Positions 1 to 7,722 of a stretch of DNA of 21,670 nt are shown piece after piece. The first letter of the stretch is position 1. The number at the start of each line of letters is the position of its first letter. The position numbers and the translations under genes are program-made. Location of the stretch: assembly GCA_900763355.1 (NCBI GenBank), contig CAAFJY010000070.1:1-21670 (forward strand), given 5' to 3'. The stretch is from Clostridia bacterium (GTDB lineage Bacteria; Bacillota; Clostridia; Oscillospirales; Butyricicoccaceae). A model generated the notes under the pieces. That model did no database searches, was not told where the DNA came from, and worked only from the letters and a program-made list of their open reading frames with translations.

Positions 1-79
1 AAAGTCAACCGGCGGAGGGATTTCTGAGAAAATCTTAAAGAAATGGGGCGGAAAAGGACTGTATTTTCCCGGCGAAACG

Positions 80-98
80 TGATATAGTGAGCTATAAT
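80..98 (+). promoter_or_regulatory. Candidate promoter of trkA-trkH
   Basis: A perfect TATAAT lies at 93-98, and an overlapping extended -10 (TG-A-TATAGT) lies at 80-88. No convincing -35 hexamer sits 16-18 bases upstream of either. The start site would fall about 50 bases before the trkA start codon. Which -10 is used cannot be decided from the sequence. Confidence 0.5.
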
Positions 99-157
99 CT
101 TCCACGGAAACAATGAAAAAGAACGTTCTGCCCCGCCGGGGGAGAAAGGACACAGAT

Positions 158-1549
158 ATGCTTGAAAAAAAGAATGCTCCGCCGCAGGGGCTGCGGATCA
201 TCATCGCCGGGTGCGGCAAGGTGGGCTCCACGTTGGTGGAGCAGCTCAGCCAGGAGGGGCACGAGATCGTCGTCATCGACAAAAATGCATCCCGCGTGCA
301 GGCCCTGACGGGGATGTATGACATCATGGGCATCGTGGGCAACGGGGCCAGCTACAGCGTCCAGCAGGAGGCGGGGGTGGACAAGGCCGACCTGATCATC
401 GCCGTTACCGATTCCGACGAGCTCAATCTCCTGTGCTGCACGGTGGCCAAGCGCTCGGGCCGCTGCGCCGCCATCGCCCGGGTGCGCACCCCGGATTACA
501 GCCGGGAGGCGGGCTATCTCCGGGATACCCTGGGCCTGGCCATGATCATCAATCCGGAGCTGGAATCGGCCTCGGAGGCGGCGCGCATCCTTTATCTCCC
601 CACCGCGCTGGAGGTGGACTCCTTTGCCCACGGGCAGGCGGAGCTCATCAAGATCCATGTGCCGGAGGGCAGTATGCTCTGCGGGATGGACCTGGCCCGG
701 GTGGGCCGGGAGATCAGCCAGGAGATCCTGGTGTGCGCCGTGGAGCGGGAGGGGGAGGTCCACATCCCCTCCGGCGATTTCATCATCCGGGCGGGGGACA
801 ACCTCTCCTTTGCCGCCAGCCGCCGGGTGGCCCGGGACTTTTTGGAAAAGACGGGCTTTGACACCCAGAGGGTGCGCACCGCCATGATCATCGGCGGGGG
901 GAAGGCGGCCTATTATCTGGCCAGCCAGCTCATTGCCATGGGCATCCGGGTCAAGATCATAGAGATCAACCGGGCCCGCTGCGAGGAGCTCAGCCTGCTG
1001 CTGCCAAAGGCCATCATCATCAATGGCGACGGCACCGACGAGGAGCTTCTGCGGGAGGAGGGCATCCAGCGCACGGAGGCGGTGGTCGCCCTCACCGGCA
1101 TCGACGAGGAAAACATTCTCCTCACCCTGTTTGCGCGAAAGGTCTCGGAGGCCAAGGTCATCACCAAAATCAACCGCATCACCTTCCGGGAGGTCATCAA
1201 CAGCCTGGATCTGGGGTCGGTGATCTATCCCAAATATGTGACGGCGGAGGCCATCGTCCGCTATGTCCGGGGGAAAAACGACTCCAAGGACGACAGCAAC
1301 ATCGAATCCCTCTACCACATGTTCGACCACCGGGCCGAAGCGGTGGAGTTCAAGATCTCCGAGACCAGCGCCGTCACCGGCACGCCCCTGAAGGATCTCA
1401 GCCTTAAGCGCGGGCTGCTGGTGGCCTCCATCTACCGGGAGGGGAAGATCCTCATCCCCGGCGGCCAGGACGAGATCCGGGTGGGGGACGAGGTCATGGT
1501 GGTCACCACCCACACCGGCTTCCACGACATCCGGGATATTCTGGCCTGA
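158..1549 (+). CDS. trkA: Trk potassium uptake system peripheral NAD-binding protein TrkA
   Basis: This is the cytoplasmic regulatory subunit that binds NAD(H) or nucleotides and gates the TrkH potassium channel. It is 463 aa, the usual length for a two-repeat TrkA: two RCK units, each an N-terminal Rossmann domain followed by a TrkA_C domain. The first dinucleotide site is clear (GCGKVG, residues 18-23, then an acidic VVIDK strand end). The second begins around residue 244 but reads GGGKAA, so the third glycine of GxGxxG is replaced by alanine. I chose ATG 158 because GGAGAAAGG stands just upstream; an in-frame ATG at 113 would add 15 lysine/arginine-rich residues and has no comparable site. 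trkH follows 13 bases after the stop, so the pair is cotranscribed. Family assignment is firm; the effect of the altered second site is inference. Confidence 0.95.
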   Translation: MLEKKNAPPQGLRIIIAGCGKVGSTLVEQLSQEGHEIVVIDKNASRVQALTGMYDIMGIVGNGASYSVQQEAGVDKADLIIAVTDSDELNLLCCTVAKRSGRCAAIARVRTPDYSREAGYLRDTLGLAMIINPELESASEAARILYLPTALEVDSFAHGQAELIKIHVPEGSMLCGMDLARVGREISQEILVCAVEREGEVHIPSGDFIIRAGDNLSFAASRRVARDFLEKTGFDTQRVRTAMIIGGGKAAYYLASQLIAMGIRVKIIEINRARCEELSLLLPKAIIINGDGTDEELLREEGIQRTEAVVALTGIDEENILLTLFARKVSEAKVITKINRITFREVINSLDLGSVIYPKYVTAEAIVRYVRGKNDSKDDSNIESLYHMFDHRAEAVEFKISETSAVTGTPLKDLSLKRGLLVASIYREGKILIPGGQDEIRVGDEVMVVTTHTGFHDIRDILA

Positions 1550-1562
1550 GGGAGGTGGACAC

Positions 1563-3044
1563 ATGAATCGTTCCATGATCCGCTTTATCCTGGGCAAGGT
1601 GCTCTGGATCGAGGGGCTGCTCATTCTCCCGGTGTGCCTGACGGGGCTCATCTATCGGGAGACGGTGGGGCTGTGGTATCTGGCGGTGGCGGCGGGAGCC
1701 GTCCTCCTGGGGCTGGCCATGAGCCGGACAAAGCCCGCGAGCCCGGTGTTTTATCTCAAGGAGGGCTGCGTCACCACGGCTCTGAGCTGGATCCTCATGA
1801 GCTTTGTGGGGGCGCTGCCCCTGTGGCTCAGCCGGGAGATCCCCCGGTTCACCGACGCCATGTTTGAGATGACCTCCGGCTTCACCACCACCGGGGCCAG
1901 CATCCTGACCGATGTGGAGGCCATGAGCCACTGCGCCCTCCTGTGGCGCAGCCTGAGCCACTGGATCGGGGGCATGGGGGTGCTGGTCTTCCTGTTGGCG
2001 GTGGTGCCCCTGAGCGGGGGCTCCCACATGAATCTCATGCTGGCCGAGAGCCCGGGGCCCTCGGTGGGCAAGCTGGTCCCCCGGGTGAAATCCACGGCCC
2101 GGATCCTCTATGCCATCTATCTGGGGCTGACGGTGCTGGAGTTTTTCTGCCTCCTGGCGGGGAGGATGCCGGTGTTCGACTCGGTGTGCACCAGCCTGGG
2201 GACGGCGGGGACCGGCGGCTTCGGCATCAAAAACGACAGCTTTGCCGGCTATTCCACCTATCTCCAGTGGGTGACGGCCATCTTTATGGTGCTCTTCGGG
2301 GTCAATTTCAACGCCTATTACCTCATCCTCCTGCGGCAGGTGCGGGAGGCCGGGCGGATGGAGGAGATCCGGTGCTATTTCGCCATCATCGCGGGGGCGA
2401 CGGGGATCATCTTCCTCAACATCCTCCATCTGTGCCAGAACGCCTTTGACGCGCTGAGCAAGGCCTTTTTCCAGGTGGCGTCGGTCATCACCACCACCGG
2501 GTTTGCCACGGCGGACTTTGATCAGTGGCCCACGACCGCGAAAACAGTCCTCATCATGGTGATGTTCGTGGGGGCCTGCGCCGGGAGCACCGGCGGCGGG
2601 ATGAAGGTCTCCCGCTACATCATCATGGTCAAGACCATCGCCAAGGAGTTTGGCTCCTATATCCACCCCAAAAGCATCAAAAAGCTGAAAATGGACGGCA
2701 AGCCCATCGAGCACGAGGTGGTGCGCTCCACCAATGTGTATTTCATCACCTTTTTCCTGCTGTTCGCGGCTTCGGTGTTCCTGGTGAGCCTGGAGGGACA
2801 GGATCCGGTGACCACCTTTACCGCGGTGGTGGCCACCATCAACAATGTGGGGCCCGGACTGGCGGCGGTGGGCCCGGCGGCCAACTTCGCGGGGCTCAGC
2901 GTGGGGTCCAAGTGGGTGCTCATCTTTGATATGCTGGCGGGGAGACTGGAGCTGTTCCCCATGCTCATCCTCTTTTGCCCGGCTCTCTGGCGGGACGCCC
3001 ATCGCCCCCGGCGGCACACGGCCGTGCGCAAGCGGGAGGAATAA
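1563..3044 (+). CDS. trkH: Trk-type potassium transporter membrane subunit TrkH
   Basis: This is the ion-conducting subunit of the Trk K+ uptake system in the cytoplasmic membrane. The 493 aa are strongly hydrophobic and follow the family plan of four membrane-pore loop-membrane repeats. The four filter loops are visible: TSGFTTTGAS (about residues 102-111), GTAGTGGFG (about 217-225), ITTTGFAT (about 310-317) and INNVGPGL (about 424-431). Each holds the conserved pore glycine. The C-terminus is short and basic. AGGGAGG stands about 7 bases before ATG 1563. It follows trkA closely and is assumed to form a complex with it. A hairpin terminator lies about 65 bases downstream. TrkH and the related KtrB are hard to separate by motif alone, but the full-length two-domain TrkA partner favours TrkH. 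Confidence 0.95.
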   Translation: MNRSMIRFILGKVLWIEGLLILPVCLTGLIYRETVGLWYLAVAAGAVLLGLAMSRTKPASPVFYLKEGCVTTALSWILMSFVGALPLWLSREIPRFTDAMFEMTSGFTTTGASILTDVEAMSHCALLWRSLSHWIGGMGVLVFLLAVVPLSGGSHMNLMLAESPGPSVGKLVPRVKSTARILYAIYLGLTVLEFFCLLAGRMPVFDSVCTSLGTAGTGGFGIKNDSFAGYSTYLQWVTAIFMVLFGVNFNAYYLILLRQVREAGRMEEIRCYFAIIAGATGIIFLNILHLCQNAFDALSKAFFQVASVITTTGFATADFDQWPTTAKTVLIMVMFVGACAGSTGGGMKVSRYIIMVKTIAKEFGSYIHPKSIKKLKMDGKPIEHEVVRSTNVYFITFFLLFAASVFLVSLEGQDPVTTFTAVVATINNVGPGLAAVGPAANFAGLSVGSKWVLIFDMLAGRLELFPMLILFCPALWRDAHRPRRHTAVRKREE

Positions 3045-3096
3045 AACAAAATGTTATAAACCGCAGGAAGAACGTGGATAAAACAAAATGTTATAA
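3041..3096. repeat. Tandem 19-bp near-palindrome after trkH
   Basis: The 19-mer ATAAAACAAAATGTTATAA occurs exactly twice, at 3041-3059 and 3078-3096, with a period of 37 bases. Each copy is close to an inverted repeat (TAAAACA-AAA-TGTTATA). The first copy overlaps the trkH stop codon. The second continues into TG-T-TATAAT (3089-3097), a perfect extended -10 on the + strand, although no -35 is seen and a terminator starts 13 bases later. The role is unknown: paired operators, a short-RNA promoter or a local duplication are all possible. Confidence 0.6.
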
Positions 3097-3109
3097 TCGC
3101 GGGAAAGAA

Positions 3110-3141
3110 AAAGCCCTCCGGAGCGATTCCGGAGGGCTTTT
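3110..3141. terminator. Bidirectional terminator between trkH and ptb
   Basis: AAGCCCTCCGGA (3111-3122) and TCCGGAGGGCTT (3128-3139) form a perfect 12-bp stem with a 5-base loop. It is flanked by A-rich sequence on the left and TTTT on the right, so it can end trkA-trkH on the + strand and buk-ptb on the - strand. Confidence 0.92.
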
Positions 3142-3190
3142 CTGCGGGGATTTTTTGGAAAGGGAAAAGGAGATTTTGCGGAAAAATTCT

Positions 3191-4120
3191 TTACAGCAGA
3201 CCGGGGACCGAGAGGTCCACGTTTTGCTGGGAGATGACCGAGCCCAGGGCCAGGGAGGAGAGCTTGCTGCGGGCGCTGTCGGACCGGGAGGTGAGGATGA
3301 TGGGCGCTTTGCCCCCCACCACCAGACCGGCAGAGGTGCAGCCGGCAAAGACCAGGGCCGATTTGTACAGGGCGTTGCCCATCTCATAGTTGGTCACCAG
3401 GAGGATGTCGGCCTCCCCCGCGCCGGGGGCGGAATAGCCCTTGTGATGGCAGGCCTCCGGGCTGAGGGCCAGATCCACGGAGGTGGGGCCGATGACGCTC
3501 ATGTGATAGGGGGCCCAGCGGTCGGTCATCTGAGAGAGGCGCTGCGCGTCCACGGTGCTCTCGATCTTGGGGTTGACCACCTCGGCCCCACAGAGACAGG
3601 CGGCGTTGATGTGATCATAGCCCAGAGTGTGCAGGACCTGGGCGGCATTTTCCAGGATGATGCCCTTTTTCTCCAGATCGGGGAAGGTGTTGAGCCCGCC
3701 GTCGGTCATGAGGAGCATCCGGGGATAGCCCTTGGCCTGGAAGAGCATGATGTGGCTGAGGAGCGCGCCGGTGCACAGGCGCGGCTCGTGCAGGACGGCC
3801 CGCATGAGGTCGGCCGTGCCCAAAATCCCCTTCATGAGGAAATGGGCCTGGCCCTCGGCCACCAGGGCGACGGCCTTGTGGGCACAGTCCACATCGCTGT
3901 CTCCGGGGACGATCTGATAGGTGTCGGGGTCCTCCCCCAGCTCGGCCAGGATGCGGCGGATGGGCTCGGGATGACCCACCAGGATGGGCTCGGAGATGCG
4001 GCAGCGGCGGGCCATGACCACAGCATCCAAAACGGCGCTGTCGTGGGCGGCGGCCACGGCCACGGTGCTGTCCGGGCCCTGGATGGCGGCAAAAACGATC
4101 TTGTTCAGGGTATTCAGCAT
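3191..4120 (-). CDS. ptb: Phosphate butyryltransferase (phosphotransbutyrylase)
   Basis: This cytoplasmic enzyme converts butyryl-CoA and phosphate to butyryl phosphate and CoA. The 309 aa match the family length (about 300). Family features include the glycine-rich LMKGILGTADLMRAVL segment, MTDGGLNTFPDLEKK, and a C-terminal ADILLVTNYEMGNALYKS followed by FAGCTSAGLVVGGKAPIILTSRSD, the signature region of the phosphate acetyl/butyryltransferase superfamily. The ATG is preceded by AAAGGAG at suitable spacing. It lies 46 bases downstream of buk on the same strand and shares its promoter; this buk-ptb order is the reverse of the well-known clostridial ptb-buk. With butyrate kinase it gives the ATP-yielding end of butyrate fermentation. 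Branched-chain or other acyl-CoA substrates cannot be excluded from sequence. Confidence 0.93.
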   Translation of the reverse strand: MLNTLNKIVFAAIQGPDSTVAVAAAHDSAVLDAVVMARRCRISEPILVGHPEPIRRILAELGEDPDTYQIVPGDSDVDCAHKAVALVAEGQAHFLMKGILGTADLMRAVLHEPRLCTGALLSHIMLFQAKGYPRMLLMTDGGLNTFPDLEKKGIILENAAQVLHTLGYDHINAACLCGAEVVNPKIESTVDAQRLSQMTDRWAPYHMSVIGPTSVDLALSPEACHHKGYSAPGAGEADILLVTNYEMGNALYKSALVFAGCTSAGLVVGGKAPIILTSRSDSARSKLSSLALGSVISQQNVDLSVPGLL

Positions 4121-4166
4121 AAAAATCGGCTCCTTTCCGGGCGGATGGATGGGGGAACGGGAAAAA

Positions 4167-5231
4167 TCAGAACTTTTTGGCGGTCTCTTCCCCGGAGAGG
4201 ACCCGGAGGGCCCCCTGGCACAGGGAGAGCATCTCGCTCTCGCCGGGGAGGACGATAATGGGGGCGATGGACTTCACATAGGCCGAGACGGCGTCGGTGA
4301 AGCGCTGGGAATAGGCCATCCCGCCGGTGAGGACGATGGCGTCCACATGGAACGACAGGACGGCGGCCAAAGCGCCGATGTCCTTGGCCAGCTGATAGGC
4401 CAAAGCGTCGAAGATGCGCCGGGCCTTGGGGTCCTGTTTGTCAAAGGCCATCTCCTCCACCTCGCGGAAATCCTGGGTCCCCAGGTAGGAGACCACGCCG
4501 GAGGCGGTGTCCAGCTGGCGGACGATGTCCTCCTTGCTGCGGCCGGAGAAGCACAAATCCACCACCGCGTGGACGGGGAGCCCGCCGGGGCGGTCCATGG
4601 AGAAGCAGCCCTCTTCAAAGATGTTGCACACCTCGACCGCCCGGCCGTGGTGATGGGCGGCGCTGGTGATGCCGCCGCCCAGGTGGCAGACCACCAGGTC
4701 GCAGTCCTCATATTTTTTCCCCAGCCGGGCGGCGGCGACACGGGCCATGCCCCGGTGGTTGAGGGCGTGGAAGAAGCTCTGGCGCTCGATGCCGGCAAAG
4801 CCGGTCACCCGGGCCACATCGGTGATCTCGTCCACCGAGACGGGGTCCACAAAGAAGGCGGGGAGATCCTTTTCGGGACAGGCCTTTTTCAGCTCCCAGG
4901 CCAAAAGCGTCCCCAGGTTGGAGGCGTGCTCGTGGACCGGGTGGTGCATGGCCTCCACCACATCCTCGTCCACGGTATAGGTCCCGGCGGTGACGGGCTT
5001 GGTGAAGCCGCCCCGGGCGGAGATGCCGTCCAGGTCGGAGAGACGGTAGCCGGCCTTGTCCAGGGCCCGGAGGATCAGATCCTTCCGGTAGTCCAGCTGG
5101 TCCAGAACACCGGGGAAGGGTGCCAGATCGGCGGGGGCGTGGCGGATGGTCTCGGCATAAACGGGGGTCTCACCCTCGTAGATGGCGATCTTGGTGGAAG
5201 TGGAGCCGGGATTGATGACAAGGATCTTCAT
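4167..5231 (-). CDS. buk: Butyrate kinase
   Basis: This ASKHA-fold acyl kinase makes butyrate and ATP from butyryl phosphate and ADP. It is 354 aa, typical for butyrate kinases. The N-terminal phosphate loop reads ILVINPGSTSTK (residues 3-14), with ARGG at 72-75, HLGGGIT at 183-189, a late TGGMAYS adenosine-binding motif and a PGESEM...GALRVL end. I chose the ATG at 5231 because an AGGAGG lies 6 bases upstream and residue 1 then begins the conserved MKILVINPGS; an upstream in-frame extension of 22 residues has no support. It is the first gene of the buk-ptb unit, read from a good promoter at 5302-5331. Substrate could extend to isobutyrate or isovalerate. Butyrate is favoured by the ptb partner and the fermentative context. 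Confidence 0.95.
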   Translation of the reverse strand: MKILVINPGSTSTKIAIYEGETPVYAETIRHAPADLAPFPGVLDQLDYRKDLILRALDKAGYRLSDLDGISARGGFTKPVTAGTYTVDEDVVEAMHHPVHEHASNLGTLLAWELKKACPEKDLPAFFVDPVSVDEITDVARVTGFAGIERQSFFHALNHRGMARVAAARLGKKYEDCDLVVCHLGGGITSAAHHHGRAVEVCNIFEEGCFSMDRPGGLPVHAVVDLCFSGRSKEDIVRQLDTASGVVSYLGTQDFREVEEMAFDKQDPKARRIFDALAYQLAKDIGALAAVLSFHVDAIVLTGGMAYSQRFTDAVSAYVKSIAPIIVLPGESEMLSLCQGALRVLSGEETAKKF

Positions 5232-5301
5232 AAGGTGCCTCCTAAGCAAAAAAATCACGGGGCGGGCGGCAGCGTGGGAGATCTGCCCGGCCAACAAACC
5301 C

Positions 5302-5331
5302 AGTATAACCCCGGAAACCGGGGCGAGTCAA
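5302..5331 (-). promoter_or_regulatory. buk-ptb promoter with palindrome in the spacer
   Basis: Read on the - strand, a TTGACT -35 (5331-5326) and a TATACT -10 (5307-5302) are 18 bases apart. The spacer contains a perfect inverted repeat, CCCCGG-AAA-CCGGGG (5309-5323). A palindrome lying exactly between the two hexamers is where many repressors, and MerR-type activators, bind. The core promoter is well supported; the operator role is inferred. Confidence 0.78.
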
Positions 5332-5468
5332 TAGAATAACGATGGTTTTGCGAAAAAATTCACACAAATTTTCCGAAGGAACTGCGGAGAACTTACTGCA
5401 ATCTGCATTTTTTTGCCGCAAAGGGGGGAAAAGGCCGCGATTTTTTCTTTTCAACCGGGGGGGAGATG

Positions 5469-5477
5469 TGATATGAT
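5469..5477 (+). promoter_or_regulatory. Candidate extended -10 promoter of the two-component system
   Basis: TG-A-TATGAT at 5469-5477 is an extended -10 lying 35 bases upstream of the response regulator start codon. The -35 region is poor (TTTCAA at 5449-5454), as is common for extended -10 promoters or activator-dependent ones. The intergenic stretch of about 280 bases between buk and this gene also holds the divergent buk promoter. Confidence 0.5.
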
Positions 5478-5512
5478 AACGGAAGAAACTTGCAAAGCGA
5501 GGTGCGGGAACG

Positions 5513-6190
5513 ATGATCTATCTGGTGGAGGACGACGCCAGCATCCGGGAGCTGGTGGCCTATGCCCTCAACAATTCCGGGTTCGAGGCCGAGGGCTTTG
5601 CCGCCCCGGCGGATTTTTGGAAGGCCATGGAGCACCGGCGGCCCCAGCTGGTGCTGCTGGATATCATGCTCCCCGGGGAGGACGGGCTGCAAATTCTGAA
5701 AAAGCTCCGCTCGGCCCCGGCCACCCGCCGCCTGCCCGTCATCATGGTGACGGCCAAGGGCAGCGAATATGAAAAGGTCATGGGGCTGGAGCTGGGCGCC
5801 GACGATTATATCCCCAAGCCCTTTGGCATGATGGAGCTGGTGGCCCGGGTCAAGGCCGTCCTGCGCCGGACGGGGAGCCTGCCCCAGGAGGAGGCCGTCT
5901 CGGCGGGGCCCATCCGCATCTTCCCGGAGGAGCACCGGGTGGAGGTGGACGGGCACGAGGTGGCCCTGACGCTCAAGGAATATGAGCTGCTCAGCATGCT
6001 CCTGCGCAACCGGGGGGTGGTCCTCACCCGGGACCGGCTGCTGGAGGAGATCTGGGGCTATTCCTTTGACGGGGAGAACCGGACGGTGGACGTCCACATC
6101 CGCACCCTGCGGCAAAAGCTGGGCCCGGCGGGGGATCTCATCGAGACCGTCCGGGGCGTGGGCTACAAGATCGGGGGGGCCGGAGCGTGA
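5513..6190 (+). CDS. OmpR/PhoB-family response regulator, PhoP-like
   Basis: This is a DNA-binding response regulator of 225 aa. The receiver domain (about residues 1-115) carries the acidic pocket E6/D7/D8, phospho-acceptor D50 in LVLLDIMLPGEDG, switch T80 and K102 in DDYIPKPF. The C-terminal winged-helix domain (about 125-222) has the expected VALTLKEYELLSMLL and NRTVDVHIRTLRQKLG segments with a RGVGYKI wing. The GTGA overlap with the kinase gene downstream couples their translation. The next gene is a Na+/phosphate cotransporter preceded by phased TTTAACC boxes, so a phosphate-response role (PhoP/PhoB-like) is inferred from context; the sequence family alone does not fix the signal. The ribosome binding site before ATG 5513 is weak (GCGAGGTGCGGG). 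Confidence 0.92.
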   Translation: MIYLVEDDASIRELVAYALNNSGFEAEGFAAPADFWKAMEHRRPQLVLLDIMLPGEDGLQILKKLRSAPATRRLPVIMVTAKGSEYEKVMGLELGADDYIPKPFGMMELVARVKAVLRRTGSLPQEEAVSAGPIRIFPEEHRVEVDGHEVALTLKEYELLSMLLRNRGVVLTRDRLLEEIWGYSFDGENRTVDVHIRTLRQKLGPAGDLIETVRGVGYKIGGAGA

Positions 6191-7587
6191 AAAACGCCAT
6201 CTTCAAAAATATCTTTTTCACCGCCATCGCGGTGTTTCTCCTGAGCTGCATCTGCATTCTCGGGGTGCTCTACCCCTATTTTTCCGAAAAGAGCCGGCAG
6301 GATCTGGAGGATCAGGCCGCCGGCCTGGCCGCCGCCATGGAGGAGTGCGGCGGAGACTTCCTCTCCAAAGTGGAGGGGGTGGACACCCGCATCACCTGGA
6401 TCGCCGGGGACGGGACGGTGCTCTATGACAGTCAGAGCGACCCGGCGGCCATGGAAAATCACGCCGGGCGGGAGGAGGTCCGGGCCGCCCTGGAGACCGG
6501 CTCGGGCGTCAGCGTCCGCTATTCCGCCACCACCCGGGAAAAGGTCACCAACTATGCCCTGCGGCTGAGGGACGGGACGGTGCTGCGGCTGTCGGCCCTG
6601 TTTTATTCCCCGGCGACGCTGGTCATCACGTTGTTCACCCCGCTGCTGGCGGTGCTGGTGCTGGCGATCGCGCTGTCCTTCCTCCTGGCGGCGCGGGTGT
6701 CCCGCCGGATCACCGAGCCCCTGGCGGAGATCGACCTGCAGAACATCGACGACCGGGGGGTCTACGAGGAGCTGCGGCCCCTGGTGCGGCGGATCGGCCA
6801 GCAGAACCGGCAGATCTATGACCAGATGGCCCAGCTGCGGACAGAGCACGCCCGGCAGGACGAGATGCGCCGGGAGTTCACCGCCAACGTCTCCCACGAG
6901 CTGAAGACCCCCCTCACCTCCATCTCCGGCTATGCGGAGCTCATCCAGAACGGGATGGTCAAGGAGGAGGACGTGCCCCGCTTTGCGGGGACCATCTATC
7001 GGGAGGCCCAGCGGCTCATCGTGCTGGTCAACGACATCATCCGTCTCTCCCGCCTGGACGACAAGGACGTGGCCGCCGAGCGGCAGCCGGTGGATCTCTA
7101 TGCCCTCTGCCGGGAGACCATCGTCTCCCTCGCCCCCGCCGCCGAGCGGAAAAAGGTGCGCTTCACCCTCTCGGGGCAGAGCGCCGTGGTGGTGGGCATC
7201 CGGCAGATATTGGGGGAGATCGTCTATAATCTGTGCGACAACGCCATCAAATATAACCGGGAGGGGGGCACTGCCGCCGTCTCGGTGACCCGGGAGGAGG
7301 GCTTCGCCGTCCTCCGGGTGAAGGACAACGGCATCGGCATCCCGGAGGATCAGCTGGGCCGGGTATTCGAGCGATTCTACCGGGTGGACAAGAGCCACTC
7401 CAAGGAGGTGGGCGGCACCGGGCTGGGGCTGTCCATCGTCAAGCACGGGGCGGCCTATCACGGGGGAACGGTCTCGGTGGAGAGCCGGGAGGGCGAAGGG
7501 TCCCTGTTCACCGTGCGCATCCCGCTCCCCGCGGAGGAGAGCCTTTCGCCGGAAGCCGCTCCTGGGGCCGAAAAGGCGGGAATTTAA
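6187..7587 (+). CDS. Membrane sensor histidine kinase, PhoR-like
   Basis: This is the 466-aa partner kinase of the preceding regulator. It starts at GTG 6187, inside the regulator's stop codon. TM1 spans about residues 8-31 and TM2 about 143-168. Between them lies an extracytoplasmic sensor region of about 110 aa with a PAS/Cache-like look (TWIAGDGTVLYDSQ, then MENHAGREEVRAAL). A short linker leads to the HisKA helix (FTANVSHELKTPL, phospho-His 237). The ATPase domain shows NLCDNAIKY (348-356), DNGIGIP (380-386), FERFYRV (394-400) and GTGLGLSIVKH (410-420). No cytoplasmic PAS domain is apparent, unlike B. subtilis PhoR. The H-box region is typical of PhoR-type kinases. The phosphate link rests on the neighbouring transporter and its box repeats. 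The gene's 3' end overlaps the first TTTAACC box. Confidence 0.92.
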   Translation: MKNAIFKNIFFTAIAVFLLSCICILGVLYPYFSEKSRQDLEDQAAGLAAAMEECGGDFLSKVEGVDTRITWIAGDGTVLYDSQSDPAAMENHAGREEVRAALETGSGVSVRYSATTREKVTNYALRLRDGTVLRLSALFYSPATLVITLFTPLLAVLVLAIALSFLLAARVSRRITEPLAEIDLQNIDDRGVYEELRPLVRRIGQQNRQIYDQMAQLRTEHARQDEMRREFTANVSHELKTPLTSISGYAELIQNGMVKEEDVPRFAGTIYREAQRLIVLVNDIIRLSRLDDKDVAAERQPVDLYALCRETIVSLAPAAERKKVRFTLSGQSAVVVGIRQILGEIVYNLCDNAIKYNREGGTAAVSVTREEGFAVLRVKDNGIGIPEDQLGRVFERFYRVDKSHSKEVGGTGLGLSIVKHGAAYHGGTVSVESREGEGSLFTVRIPLPAEESLSPEAAPGAEKAGI

Positions 7588-7622
7588 CCTGGATTTAACC
7601 TAAAACCCCCGGAGATTTAACC
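7583..7622 (+). promoter_or_regulatory. Three TTTAACC boxes in 11-bp phase (putative Pho boxes)
   Basis: TTTAACC occurs at 7583-7589, 7594-7600 and 7616-7622, with start-to-start distances of 11 and 22 bases. All three therefore lie on the same face of the helix. The known Bacillus PhoP box is a direct repeat of TTAACA-like hexamers with about 11-bp period, and these copies differ mainly at the last base. They lie between the PhoP/PhoR-like genes and a phosphate transporter. Seen: the repeats and the spacing. Inferred: binding by the regulator encoded at 5513-6190. Confidence 0.75.
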
Positions 7623-7628
7623 CAGAAG

Positions 7629-7637
7629 TGCTAATCT
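7629..7637 (+). promoter_or_regulatory. Candidate extended -10 for the Na+/Pi transporter
   Basis: TG-C-TAATCT lies 7 bases after the last TTTAACC box and about 85 bases before the start codon. The hexamer matches TATAAT at only four positions, and no -35 is present. That fits an activator-dependent promoter in which the boxes replace the -35, but it is weak evidence on its own. Confidence 0.4.
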
Positions 7638-7722
7638 TAATGTAAATCACACAAACCGCACGAACATGATACAAACGCGCGGGGGACCCCGGCACTTCAT
7701 CACAGGAAGCGGAGGCGGAGAC

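Noticed and set aside
92..1651. Long open frame on the - strand opposite trkA (519 codons)
   Set aside because: It is the antisense shadow of a well-supported gene in GC-rich DNA. The product is low-complexity (His/Asp/Gly/Leu-rich) with no domain. Similar shadows lie opposite trkH, ptb, buk, the histidine kinase, the Na+/Pi transporter, hydB, hydA and greA.
3092..3097. Full promoter at the second 19-bp repeat after trkH
   Set aside because: The extended -10 is perfect, but no -35 exists and a terminator begins 13 bases later with no gene in between. It is reported only as part of the repeat.
3191..5231. Recent horizontal transfer of buk-ptb
   Set aside because: Base composition and ribosome binding sites match the neighbours, and there are no mobile-element remnants at the borders.
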